A program made the translations under genes and the position numbers. This document shows, one piece after another, positions 15,857 to 24,265 of a stretch of 64,000 nt of DNA. Each line of letters starts with the position of its first letter. Positions within the stretch are counted from its first letter, which is position 1. The notes under the pieces were generated by a model. That model saw only the letters and a list, made by a program, of their open reading frames with translations. It did not search any database and was not told where the DNA came from. Source of the stretch: Bog-756 sp963769905 (GTDB lineage: Bacteria > Actinomycetota > Acidimicrobiia > Acidimicrobiales > RAAP-2); assembly GCA_963769905.1 (NCBI GenBank), contig CAVYNG010000001.1:1-64000 (forward strand), read 5' to 3'.

Positions 15857-15929
15857 CGCCCGCGGCAGGAATCGAACCTGCGACACCTCATTTAGGAAAC
15901 GAGTGCTCTATCCCCTGAGCTACGCGGGC
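15857..15929 (-). tRNA. tRNA-Arg (anticodon CCU)
   Basis: A 73-nt cloverleaf: acceptor GCCCGCG/CGCGGGC, D-arm GCTC...GAGC, anticodon stem CTCGT/ATGAG with loop TTCCTAA (anticodon CCT), five-base variable region and T-arm GCAGG-TTCGATT-CCTGC, with discriminator G. CCA is not fully encoded. It decodes AGG. It lies at the boundary between the accessory region and core genes, and its 3' end is repeated in tandem downstream (14469-14524), consistent with use as an integration site. Confidence 0.95.
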
Positions 15930-16149
15930 ATTGCTCGAACGAGGGACGGGGACGCGCCTCCTCGGTCACGCCGAATTTCACTCTAGGCGGATCGGACATC
16001 CCACTTCTGTCCGAGACCGGAGCAGTGGACGATGACGATGAGAGGCCCGGAGCCGACGCCGGTGACCGAGGTCAGCCGAGTTCGGAACGGGCGCCTTCGA
16101 TTGGTACGTACCCTTGAGGACCAACCACCTCGACGAGGGAGCATGCGTC

Positions 16150-16530
16150 ATGAGCGACACCTGGACACCCGACGAACCGCAGGGGACCGACACCTTCGAG
16201 CAGGGCGACGAGGCGAGCGACGAGAACGAGCGGCTCGATCCCGAATTCGAGGAGCGCCTCCAGCTGGACCCTTCGATCGACCCCACGCTCCAGGTCGACG
16301 ATCGCGAGCTCGAGGAGGCCGGGGCCGAGCTCGACGATCCCGAGGACCTGGTCACACTCGACGGTGGGATCGACGACCCCGACGGGCTCGGAGGGCCCAC
16401 CGACCACGAACTCTCGCGGCTCACCGACGACGAGGGGTGGGATCTCGACGTCCCGCTGACCCGGGGCGACCGAGATCCCGCCGACCCCCCCGACTCAGAT
16501 CCAGAAGGCACCACCGACAGCGGCAACTGA
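16150..16530 (+). CDS. Acidic low-complexity hypothetical protein
   Basis: Encodes 126 residues from the ATG at 16150, selected because GAGGGAG lies nine bases upstream; an ATG at 16114 lacks a site. The sequence is about one-third Asp and Glu with no hydrophobic core (DEASDENERLDPEFEERLQL; DDRELEEAGAELDDPEDLV), so it is probably disordered in the cytoplasm. No motif or family is recognised. It is the first gene on the core side of the tRNA-Arg. Confidence 0.6.
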   Translation: MSDTWTPDEPQGTDTFEQGDEASDENERLDPEFEERLQLDPSIDPTLQVDDRELEEAGAELDDPEDLVTLDGGIDDPDGLGGPTDHELSRLTDDEGWDLDVPLTRGDRDPADPPDSDPEGTTDSGN

Positions 16531-16551
16531 TCTCGTCCGGCGCCGCCCGGC

Positions 16552-17745
16552 TCACTCCTCGGCGACCAACACGCAGTGCGTTCCGGCGTAGATGGTCGGC
16601 ATGCACTTGTTGCAGTGGATGCACCGCCCGTCGGCGCGGTCGCCCTTCTCCCACCTCGAAACCAGATCCGGCTCACGGAGCAGGGCCCGGGCCATGGCTA
16701 CGAAGGAGAACCCTTCGGCGATTGCTCGCTCGGCTGTCTGGAGCTGGTTCACCCCGCCGAGGAAGATCAGCGGCACCTTCACCGACTCGAGGAACTGACG
16801 CGCGTACGGCAGGAAGAAGCCCTCCTCGAACGGGTACTCGCGGAGAAAGCGCTTCCCCACCACGCGGAAGCCGAGCCGCATCGGCGCCGGCAGCGTGGCT
16901 GCGAACTCCGGCCGCGGCGCCTCCCCCCGGAAGAGGAACATCGGGTTGGAGAGGGAGCTGCCACCGGTCAGCTCGATCGCGTCGAGGGCGCCGTCCTCCT
17001 CGAGCATCCGTGCGAACTCGAGGCTCTCCTCCACCCAGAACCCACCGGGCACTCCGTCGTCCATGTTGAGCTTCGCGGTGACCGCAACGCGGTCACCCAC
17101 CCCCTCTCGGACCGCGGCGACCACCTGGCACGGGAACCGCGCGCGGTTCTCGAGGCTGCCGCCCCACCCGTCGCGACGGCGGTTGAGCTTCGGGCTCAAG
17201 AACGCGGAGAGCAGGTAGTTGTGACCGAGATGGATCTCGACACAGTCGAACCCCGCCTCGACAGCCATCGCCGCGCCCCGTCGATAGTCCTCGGTGATCC
17301 GCCGGATGTCCTCGTCCGCGACGGGTCGGGTCAGCGACCCCGACGCGCCGAAGCGCCGGGTCGGAGCGAGCGCGGGTGTGCCGTTCGAGCGCGAGTTGGC
17401 GACCGGACCCGCATGGCCGATCTGGGCGGACGCGGCCGCACCGGCGTCGTGGACCGCGTCGACGACACGGGTCAGTCCCTTCACCGACTCCGCGCTGAGC
17501 ACGATGCAGTGCCGATCGGTACGTCCCTCCGGCGAGACCGCAAGGTAGGCGACCGTGCTCATCGCCGCGCCACCCGCGGCGACCCGCTGGTGGAACTCGA
17601 CGAGCCGGTCGGTCACCGCGCCCTTCGGAGTGGCCCCCTCGAAGGTCGCCGACTTGATGACTCGGTTCTTCAAGGTGATCGGACCGAGCCGCGCGGACTC
17701 GAAGAGCGCCCTCGGCGAGGAGCCGAGCGAGTGACCCCTCGTCAC
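16552..17745 (-). CDS. NADH:flavin oxidoreductase, Old Yellow Enzyme family
   Basis: Encodes 397 residues. FMN-binding TIM barrel: N-terminal GPITLKNRVIKSATFEGATP, HAGPVANS (about 117), the substrate-binding EIHLGHNYLLSAFLSP with H and N (about 170-185) and NRRRDGWGGSLENRARF; FMN phosphate loop IFLGGVNQLQTAE near 330. The C-terminus has RCIHCNKCMPTIYAGTHC, reminiscent of the iron-sulfur motif of 2,4-dienoyl-CoA reductases, but the FAD/NAD domains of those larger enzymes are absent. It reduces activated C=C bonds with NAD(P)H; the substrate is unknown. It is a single gene, 57 bp downstream of cysQ on the same strand. Confidence 0.88.
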   Translation of the reverse strand: MTRGHSLGSSPRALFESARLGPITLKNRVIKSATFEGATPKGAVTDRLVEFHQRVAAGGAAMSTVAYLAVSPEGRTDRHCIVLSAESVKGLTRVVDAVHDAGAAASAQIGHAGPVANSRSNGTPALAPTRRFGASGSLTRPVADEDIRRITEDYRRGAAMAVEAGFDCVEIHLGHNYLLSAFLSPKLNRRRDGWGGSLENRARFPCQVVAAVREGVGDRVAVTAKLNMDDGVPGGFWVEESLEFARMLEEDGALDAIELTGGSSLSNPMFLFRGEAPRPEFAATLPAPMRLGFRVVGKRFLREYPFEEGFFLPYARQFLESVKVPLIFLGGVNQLQTAERAIAEGFSFVAMARALLREPDLVSRWEKGDRADGRCIHCNKCMPTIYAGTHCVLVAEE

Positions 17746-17802
17746 CGACGTGTCCCGGTCAAGTCGGCTTCCCGGTCAAGAACAAGCCTCTCCCACACCG
17801 GC

Positions 17803-18588
17803 TCATTCTGACGCCAGAGCGCCGGCGGCTCCCAACGCCTCCCTCACCGCGTCGGTCAGGCTCGGATGGCACACCAACAGGTCGGGCAGCCACGGCTCCG
17901 GCTGCCCGTAGCGGAGGGGCGATCCGTCGAGCCGGCTCGCATGCAGCCCGGCGGCCAGCGCCACCGCGACCGGAGCACAGGAATCCCATTCGTACTGCCC
18001 GCCAGCGTGGACGTAGATCTCGGCTTCGCCGCGGATGACCGCGGCGATCTTTGCGCCGGCGGAGCCCATCTCCACCGTCTCTGCGCCGAGACGCTCCGCC
18101 ACTTCGTCGACGAACGCCGGAGGTCGGGTCCGGCTCACCACGATCCGCGGAGGGGTGGCCGGCTCGGCCGGCCGCGGCGGGTCGCCGGTGGACAGCACGG
18201 TCTCCAGTGCCGGGAGAGCGACCGCACCGACGGCCGCCACGCCGTCGAGTGCGAGCGCGACGTGCACCGCCCAGTCCTCTCGGCCCTCCGAGAACTCGCG
18301 GGTTCCGTCGAGCGGGTCCACGATCCAGAGGCGGGCTGCACCTCCGGCGCGATCGACGTCCTCGGATTCCTCCGATCGAACCAGGTCGTCGGGAAAGTGC
18401 TCGGCGAGACGTCGGAGAAGGAGATGGTGCGACCACCGATCACCCGCCTTCCCGAGCCGCGTGCCGCCGCTCGACCGGGCGCGAAGCGCCATCAGCCCAC
18501 GGCCCGCTTCGGCGGCGAGCTCCGCGGCGGCGTCGTGCTCGGCGCCGAGACCGTCGCCCCCGTCGTGCCCGGCTCCTTCGGCCGTCAT
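17803..18588 (-). CDS. cysQ: 3'(2'),5'-bisphosphate nucleotidase CysQ-like
   Basis: Encodes 261 residues from the ATG at 18588 (GGGAGGAG five bases upstream). An inositol-monophosphatase-fold metal phosphatase: metal ligands Glu in LVRSEESED (about 80), Asp in WIVDPLDGTREF (about 98-101, the signature) and Asp in WDSCAPVAVALAAGLHAS (about 205). CysQ removes the 3'-phosphate of PAP formed when PAPS is used, or acts on inositol phosphates. The link to the sulfate assimilation genes at 46-50 kb is functional, not positional. The N-terminal 50 residues are Gly/Glu-rich. Divergent to the amidohydrolase at 18754. Confidence 0.82.
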   Translation of the reverse strand: MTAEGAGHDGGDGLGAEHDAAAELAAEAGRGLMALRARSSGGTRLGKAGDRWSHHLLLRRLAEHFPDDLVRSEESEDVDRAGGAARLWIVDPLDGTREFSEGREDWAVHVALALDGVAAVGAVALPALETVLSTGDPPRPAEPATPPRIVVSRTRPPAFVDEVAERLGAETVEMGSAGAKIAAVIRGEAEIYVHAGGQYEWDSCAPVAVALAAGLHASRLDGSPLRYGQPEPWLPDLLVCHPSLTDAVREALGAAGALASE

Positions 18589-18753
18589 CGCGCTCCTCCC
18601 GCTCGCCTCGCGCTCGCGCCAGGGCGACAGTCTGCACGATCCGACGAAGACCGGGCGTCTCGCGGTGCAAACGCCTTCCGCCAAGGGATGCCATTGCGCC
18701 GCCGGGAGCCTCCGTGCCACGATCGGTCGAGAAAGAAGAGAGGGGACGAATCG

Positions 18754-20476
18754 ATGCACGACCTGCTGATACGGGGCGGCACGGTGGTGGACGGGACCGG
18801 AGCGCCGGCGCGCACCGCCGACGTCGCGATCGACGGCGGGCTGGTCTCCGGGGTCGGCCAGTACACCGGCGAGCGCGCCACTCGCACCGTCGACGCCGAC
18901 GGATTGTTGGTGACGCCCGGCTGGGTCGACATCCACACTCACTACGACGGTCAGGCGACCTGGGACGAAGTCCTCGCGCCCTCCAGCTGGCACGGCGTGA
19001 CCACCATCGTGACCGGCAATTGCGGGGTCGGCTTCGCGCCCGCAGAGCCCGACCGGCGCGAATGGCTCATCGGCCTGATGGAAGGCGTCGAGGACATTCC
19101 CGGGACTGCGCTCTCCGAGGGGATCGAGTGGGAGTGGGAGACCTTCCCCGAGTACCTCGACAGCCTCGATCGGCGTCGCTGGACCCTCGACGTCGGCACC
19201 CAGGTCGCCCACGGCGCGGTGCGCGCGTACGTGATGGGCGATCGCGGCGCGCGCAACGAGCCGGCGAGGCCACAGGACATCGAAGGGATGAAAGCAGTGG
19301 TGAAGGAGGCGATCGCCTCGGGGGCGCTCGGGTTCTCGACCTCGCGTACCATTGCCCACCTCGCGATCGACGGCGAACCGGTGCCGGGAACCTACGCGGC
19401 CGAGGACGAGCTGTTCGGCATCGGCCGGGCGCTCGGCGAGCTCGGCACCGGGGTGTTCGAGCTGGCGCCGGCCGGCGTCGCGGGTGAGGACACCATCGCT
19501 CCGGTGAAGGAGATGGACTGGATGCGACGCCTGTCGGCCGCCATCGGCCGCCCGGTCACCTTCGCCCTGGTGCAAGTCGACGACGCACCGTCTCTCTGGC
19601 GCGAGCTCCTAACGGAGTCGCTCCGTGCGGTCGACGAGGGAGCCGACCTCTGGCCGCAGGTTGCCGGGCGCGGCTTCGGACTGCTCTCGGGCCACTTCAC
19701 CACCTACTGCCTCCTCGACCAGATCCCCGCCTACCAGGAGCTGAAAGCCAAGGGACTCTCGCGCGACGAGCTCGTCGCCTCCCTCCGCGACCCCCTGGTA
19801 CGCGAGTCGATCGAGTCGTGGGTGCCCGACCCCGCGACGGCCGAGCGCATGGAGCGGGCGTTCCGGACCACCTACACGCTCGGGAGCCCGCCCGACTACG
19901 AGCCGGGGCCGGACCGCTCGCTGCACGGCATCGCCGCGGTCAGCGGCCGGACGCCGCTCCAGGCCGCCTACGACGCGATGCTCGAGAACGACGGGGGCGG
20001 TCTCCTCTACGTGCCCGTCCTCAACTATTCGGACGGCTCGCTCGATCCGGCCCGAGAGATGCTGCTGCACCCGCGCGGCGGCCGGGCTCGCCGACGGCGG
20101 GGCGCACTGCGGAGTGATCTGCGACGCGTCGCAACCCACCTTCATGCTCACCCACTGGACCCGCGACCGGGTGCGCGGCGAGGGCCTTCCGCTCGAATGG
20201 GTGGTGAAGAAGCAGACACAGGACACCGCCCGCCTCTACGGGCTGACCGACCGCGGCACCGTCGAGCCCGGGGCGGTCGCCGACCTCAACCTCATCGACC
20301 ACGAGCACCTCCAGCTCGGTGACCCGGAGGTGGTGGCCGACCTTCCCGCCGGCGGCATGCGCCTCCTCCAGGGAGCGACCGGCTACGTCGAGACCATCAA
20401 GGCAGGGGTGACCACCTTCGCCGACGGCGAGGAGACCGGCGCGCGGCCGGGCCGGCTGCTGCGGGGCGCCCGCTGA
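18754..20476 (+). pseudogene. D-aminoacylase-type amidohydrolase, frameshifted
   Basis: From ATG 18754 (AGGGGA upstream) the frame encodes an N-acyl-D-amino-acid deacylase family protein: LLIRGGTVVDGTG, the metal site GWVDIHTHYDGQATWDE (about 58-74), CGVGFAP, and GALGFSTSRTIAH. Near 20075 in a GC-rich run (CCGCGCGGCGGCC) the frame shifts; one base too many is the simplest reading. The remaining DGGAHCGVICDASQPTFMLT and DRGTVEPGAVADLNLIDHEH to the stop at 20476 are in another frame. Repaired, it would be about 573 residues with all zinc ligands, hydrolysing N-acyl-D-amino acids or related amides. Whether the gene is truly broken or the base is an error is unknown. Confidence 0.8.
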
Positions 20477-20514
20477 GCCGAGCCAGCCGGCACCTGGCCG
20501 ATGCGGGACCAGGG

Positions 20515-21027
20515 TCAGTGCGGGGCGGCGCCGTTCGCTTGGTCGGCGCCGACTTCGACTCCGGAACCGGTCCCACCGCCGGACTTCGACCGACCGGCCG
20601 ATCTCCCTTCGGCCGGCGCCTCTTCTCCATCTCCACCCGGCACACCCTCCGCCCACTCGGCTTGCATCTGGCGATAGACGCGGTGCTCGACGATGAACGC
20701 GAGGAAGGGGAGGAACCCCGCGGCGACCACCGTCACGATGCGCAGCAGGCGCCAGTGTGCGCGGCGTGCGAGGTCCGCGGCGGCGATGAGGTAGACGATG
20801 TAGAGGTAGCCGTGCATGGTGCCGACGATCTCGGCGACGAGTTTGATGTTGGCCGCGTACTGCAGGGGCACCGCCACGAAGACGAGCAACAGCAGGCCGG
20901 TGCCGACGATGAAGGCCATGACCCGGTAGCGGATCAGCGCTCCGACGACATCACGGCGGACGAGGCCCTGCCACGAGGGCCTGCCGATCGTTGAGCTCTC
21001 GCGGTCCGGGCCGGACGACTCGGTCAC
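20515..21027 (-). CDS. DUF3817 membrane protein
   Basis: Encodes 170 residues from the GTG at 21027, which overlaps the preceding gene's stop (GTGA). After LVRRDVVGALIRYRVMAFIV come three transmembrane helices (about 35-52, 66-87 with MHGYLYIVYLIAAADLAR, and 95-112), the compact layout of DUF3817. The pattern of a His in the second helix is shared with the family, whose function is not established. A 50-residue Gly/Glu/Ala-rich tail is disordered. It forms a two-gene unit with the upstream membrane protein; this pair is common in actinobacteria. Confidence 0.78.
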   Translation of the reverse strand: MTESSGPDRESSTIGRPSWQGLVRRDVVGALIRYRVMAFIVGTGLLLLVFVAVPLQYAANIKLVAEIVGTMHGYLYIVYLIAAADLARRAHWRLLRIVTVVAAGFLPFLAFIVEHRVYRQMQAEWAEGVPGGDGEEAPAEGRSAGRSKSGGGTGSGVEVGADQANGAAPH

Positions 21028-21482
21028 CGGGTGGCGCGCCGCTCGTCGGAGGCGTTGAGCTCGGAGAGGTAGCGGTTGTACTCGGCGAGGGCCGCTGCCT
21101 CCTCGGGTGTCTGCTCGACGAACCGCTCCCCCCGGCCACCGTCGACGTCGTCGATGGGGGCGTCCGCCGCGATCACCACGTTCCGGCGGCGCCCGCCGGT
21201 GAGTGCCCAGCCCGGCGCATCGTGACCGTCGCCGGCCGCGTGCTCGGGATCGAGCGCGCGCTGTCGCGCCGCTCGCGTGAGACCCGACTGGTGGACGAGC
21301 TGCCACCAGACGTAGATCGCGTAGCCGGCGAACAGCGGCCATTCGAAGGTGTACGCCCAGCTCAGCGTGTTGCCGTCGAGCGCTCGGTCGAGCTGCCAGC
21401 GGGTGAGCAGTGCGAACGTCGGGAGCAGGATCAAAAGGATGACGTGCAGCCCGATGCAGCGCGGCGTGAAGTAACGGCGCAC
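21024..21482 (-). CDS. Two-helix membrane protein upstream of DUF3817 gene
   Basis: Encodes 152 residues. The N-terminal MRRYFTPRCIGLHVILLILL-type start leads into one helix (about 11-27), a second helix at about 48-62 (PLFAGYAIYVWWQLVHQ), and a long cytoplasmic tail ending in a conserved-looking AEYNRYLSELNAS amphipathic segment. No enzymatic motif is visible. Proteins with RRYFTPRWI starts next to DUF3817 genes are recurrent in actinobacteria, but the role is unknown. Its stop is shared with the DUF3817 start, so coupled translation is likely. Confidence 0.7.
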   Translation of the reverse strand: MRRYFTPRCIGLHVILLILLPTFALLTRWQLDRALDGNTLSWAYTFEWPLFAGYAIYVWWQLVHQSGLTRAARQRALDPEHAAGDGHDAPGWALTGGRRRNVVIAADAPIDDVDGGRGERFVEQTPEEAAALAEYNRYLSELNASDERRATR

Positions 21483-21656
21483 CTGCTCATCGTACCGTCG
21501 GGCGCTTCAGGCTCCCGTTCGGGGCACCCGTTGGGGCCCTGTTGCTCGCCCGCTCAGGTCCACGTCGCCCCAAGGCCTGCTGTCTAGGATCGGTCGCATC
21601 CGGGGAAGCGGTGCTCGGACCGATCGCCTTCTGGTGCCAGGGGAAAGGACACGTCC

Positions 21657-22436
21657 ATGGACACTCGATGGAGGATCGGAGTGGCCGAGGGGATCGGGAC
21701 CATGATCCTCATCGTCGGCGGCATCGGCACCGCGGTGCTCGCGACCGGGAACTTCTTCCCCAAGGGGACGGTCGGCGACCTCGGCGTCGCCCTCGCGTTC
21801 GGACTCAGCCTACTGGTCGCCGCGTACGCGATCGGGTCGATCTCCGGATGCCACATCAACCCCGCGGTGACCCTCGGCCTCTGGGTGATCGGCAAGACGA
21901 AGACGAAGGAGCTGCCCTTCTACCTCGTCGGTCAGGTGGTCGGCGGGCTGATCGGGGCGCTCGTCATCTACATCATCGCCCGCGGGAGCATCGTGCCCTT
22001 CAGCGCGAAGGTGTCGGGGTTCGCCGCCAACGGGTACGGCGTCCATTCGCCGGGCGGCTTCAAGCTGGGCGCGGTCATGCTCGACGAGGTCTTCTTCACC
22101 GGCGTCTTCGTCTTCATCATCGCGTCGACCAGCCGCCGCTCGATGCCGGTCGGCCTCACCGGGGTGACCGTCGGATTCACCCTCGTGCTCATCCACCTCA
22201 TCTCGATCCCCGTCGACAACACCTCGGTCAATCCGGCGCGCAGCTTCGCCGCCGCGGTCTTCCAGGGGAGCTGGGCACTCGACCAGGTGTGGGTGTTCAT
22301 CGTCTTCCCGATCGTCGGCGGGATCCTCGGCGGCGCGCTCTGGCGCGTGCTCCGGCCGCCGTCGGACGAATTGCCCGAGGAGGTCTCCGAAGCCGGCGCC
22401 CCCGCTCCCTACGGCCGCCGCCCCCAGCCCGAGTAG
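21657..22436 (+). CDS. aqpZ: Aquaporin (AqpZ-type water channel)
   Basis: Encodes 259 residues. An MIP-family protein with six helices and two half-helix NPA motifs: HINPAVTLG (about 67-75) and TSVNPARSF (about 191). The residues near the second motif (LIHLISIPVDNTSVNPARS) supply a His in helix 5 and the Arg after NPA, the narrow water-selective filter typical of AqpZ rather than glycerol facilitators. The C-terminal 35 residues are polar. It sits in the plasma membrane. The ATG has AGGGGAAAGGA upstream. Divergent from the DUF3817 pair and alone in its unit. Confidence 0.9.
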   Translation: MDTRWRIGVAEGIGTMILIVGGIGTAVLATGNFFPKGTVGDLGVALAFGLSLLVAAYAIGSISGCHINPAVTLGLWVIGKTKTKELPFYLVGQVVGGLIGALVIYIIARGSIVPFSAKVSGFAANGYGVHSPGGFKLGAVMLDEVFFTGVFVFIIASTSRRSMPVGLTGVTVGFTLVLIHLISIPVDNTSVNPARSFAAAVFQGSWALDQVWVFIVFPIVGGILGGALWRVLRPPSDELPEEVSEAGAPAPYGRRPQPE

Positions 22437-22499
22437 TACGCGGCGAGGTCCGGGCTCGAGCCGCACCGGGTCACACCCGTCCCGTAGCGTGCTTCCACG

Positions 22500-23144
22500 A
22501 TGACGATGACGACCTCGACCACGATGACCACGATGACCACGACGACCGAGCATCCGAGCCTCTTCGAGCCCCACGTCGAGGTGCGTGTCAGCACCAGGCG
22601 GAAGAAGACCGCGGCCGCTCACTGGGAGGGCGACCGCATCGTGGTGATGGTCCCTGCCCACCTGCGCGGTCTCGAGCGCGACCGGATGGTCGAAGAGCTC
22701 GCCCGTCGACTCGAGCGGCACCGTCCCCACTTCCACGGCTCCGACGCGCAGCTCGCGGAGCGCGCCCGCCAGCTCGGGCGCCGCTACCTCGGGGGCGTCG
22801 AGCCGAGCTCGATCCGCTGGTCGGCCGCACAGCTCAAACGTTGGGGCTCGTGCACGATCGGGACCGGAGAGATCCGCATTTCGGAGCGGCTGCGGGCGGC
22901 CCCCGGCTGGGTGGTCGACGCGGTGATCGTCCACGAGCTCGCCCACCTGCTCGAGCCGAGCCATTCGCCACGGTTCGCGGAGCTCGAGGGCCGGTACCCA
23001 CGGCGGCGGGACGCCGACCTTTTCCTCGAGGGGTACGCCCTCGGTCTCCAGCTCGAGGGGTGCGGAGTCGGGTCGGAGCCACCCACCCGCGACCCCGCCT
23101 GCCCCTCCGACCCGGAGGACTCGCCGGGCGCAGCCCAGGTGTGA
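22500..23144 (+). CDS. YgjP-like (DUF45) zinc metallopeptidase
   Basis: Encodes 214 residues if the ATG at 22500 is used. The core (about 95-165) holds the DUF45/WLM-like zinc site, VIVHELAHLLEPSHSPRF, with HExxH and the third ligand in SPRFAELEGRYPRR, preceded by KRWGSCTIGTGEIRIS, a conserved YgjP segment. Family members are predicted metal-dependent proteases of unknown substrate. The first 17 residues are a Met/Thr low-complexity run (MTMTTSTTMTT) and may not be translated; a later in-frame start is possible. It follows the aquaporin by 64 bp on the same strand. Confidence 0.8.
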   Translation: MTMTTSTTMTTMTTTTEHPSLFEPHVEVRVSTRRKKTAAAHWEGDRIVVMVPAHLRGLERDRMVEELARRLERHRPHFHGSDAQLAERARQLGRRYLGGVEPSSIRWSAAQLKRWGSCTIGTGEIRISERLRAAPGWVVDAVIVHELAHLLEPSHSPRFAELEGRYPRRRDADLFLEGYALGLQLEGCGVGSEPPTRDPACPSDPEDSPGAAQV

Positions 23145-23196
23145 CGGGGCGGGCCACGGCGCGGCGATCGCGCTCCGTCGGCCTCGGCTCCCTCAG

Positions 23197-24243
23197 GTGC
23201 GAATTCGCGAGTACAAAGGGGTCGTGGCCTACCTGCTGGCGGCGACCGCAGCGTTCGTCAATGCTCTGACCTCGGTCCTCCAGAGGATCGGCGTCGAGAC
23301 CGCGCCGGAGTCGACCACCATGCGGTGGAGCCTGATGGCCCACGCCTTCCGCCGTGGCATCTGGCTGGTCGGGTTCGCGCTGATGCTGGTCGTGTTCGTG
23401 TTGCAGGCCACCGCCTTGCGCTTCGGCGAGCTGAGCGTGGTCCAACCCGTGCTCACCACCGAGCTCCTCTTCCTGCTCCTCATCCTCATGGTCTGGTTCC
23501 GGTACCGGCTCACGGCCCAGGAGTGGCTCGGGGCGCTGACCATCGTCGTCGGCCTCGGCGCGTTCTTCCTCGTCGCCCGGCCGGCCGGTGGCAATGCGAT
23601 CCCCGACGCCACCCAGTGGACGGTCGCCCTCCTCGTGCTGTTCTCACTGATCGCCGCGTTCATCTTCGCCGCCCTGCGCGGACCGCGTTGGTGGCGCGCC
23701 GCCTCTTTCGGCGCGGCCTCGGCGATCTGCGGGGCGTCGAGCACCGCCTTGACCAAGTCGATCACCACCTACATCACCAAAGGGTGGGGCCACGTCCTCA
23801 TCCACCCGCAGCCCTACCTGCTCGCGGTCACCGGCGTCGGAACCGTCTTCCTGCTCCAGAACGCACTGCACGCCGGACCGATCACCGCCTCGCGCATCAC
23901 CCTTTCGACGGTGAGTCCACTGGTCGCCATCGTGCTCGGCGTCACCCTCTTTGGCGACCGACTCCGCACCGGACCGATCTCGACGACGCTCGAGGTCCTC
24001 GCCCTCGGAGTCCTCGTCGCCGGTGTGGTGATGGTCGCACGCTCCCCGCTCGTGGCCGGAACCCACCAGGCCGGTGACCCGGGCGAGATGCTCGGGTCCG
24101 CCCGCGAGCGCGCCCGGGGGGGTGTTCGCCGTGCGCCGGCACCGGTCGATCTTCCGACACCCGTGCCTGGCGCGCTCGAGCCTCAGGTCGTCCCGGTCAC
24201 ACCCCTCGTCGCCGATCCCTCGGCCGACCCGACCATCCGCTGA
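23197..24243 (+). CDS. DMT-superfamily transporter (NIPA/EamA-like)
   Basis: Encodes 348 residues from a GTG at 23197 (a GTG at 23224 is an alternative). About nine or ten hydrophobic helices, with repeated-half architecture: AYLLAATAAFVNALTSVLQR, VVFVLQATALRFGELSVVQP and LTTELLFLLLILMVWF in the first half, and PITASRITLSTVSPLVAIVL with GVTLFGDRL in the second. The helix 3 motif ALxFGxLSVVQP is typical of actinobacterial DMT proteins, whose substrates include metabolites and possibly Mg2+. The last 60 residues are polar and disordered. It ends convergently against the MFS gene; a GGCGCC-rich palindrome lies in the 22-bp gap. Confidence 0.78.
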   Translation: MRIREYKGVVAYLLAATAAFVNALTSVLQRIGVETAPESTTMRWSLMAHAFRRGIWLVGFALMLVVFVLQATALRFGELSVVQPVLTTELLFLLLILMVWFRYRLTAQEWLGALTIVVGLGAFFLVARPAGGNAIPDATQWTVALLVLFSLIAAFIFAALRGPRWWRAASFGAASAICGASSTALTKSITTYITKGWGHVLIHPQPYLLAVTGVGTVFLLQNALHAGPITASRITLSTVSPLVAIVLGVTLFGDRLRTGPISTTLEVLALGVLVAGVVMVARSPLVAGTHQAGDPGEMLGSARERARGGVRRAPAPVDLPTPVPGALEPQVVPVTPLVADPSADPTIR

Positions 24244-24265
24244 GCGGTTCGCCGGCGGCGCCGGA

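Noticed and set aside
16032..17069. Long Arg-rich plus-strand frame across the acidic protein and OYE
   Set aside because: Arg/Pro-rich composition typical of the antisense or shifted frame of GC-rich genes; two well-supported genes occupy the region.
17803..19575. Very long minus-strand open frame upstream of CysQ
   Set aside because: The extra 5' part is the antisense of the amidohydrolase gene; the CysQ start at 18588 has its own ribosome binding site.
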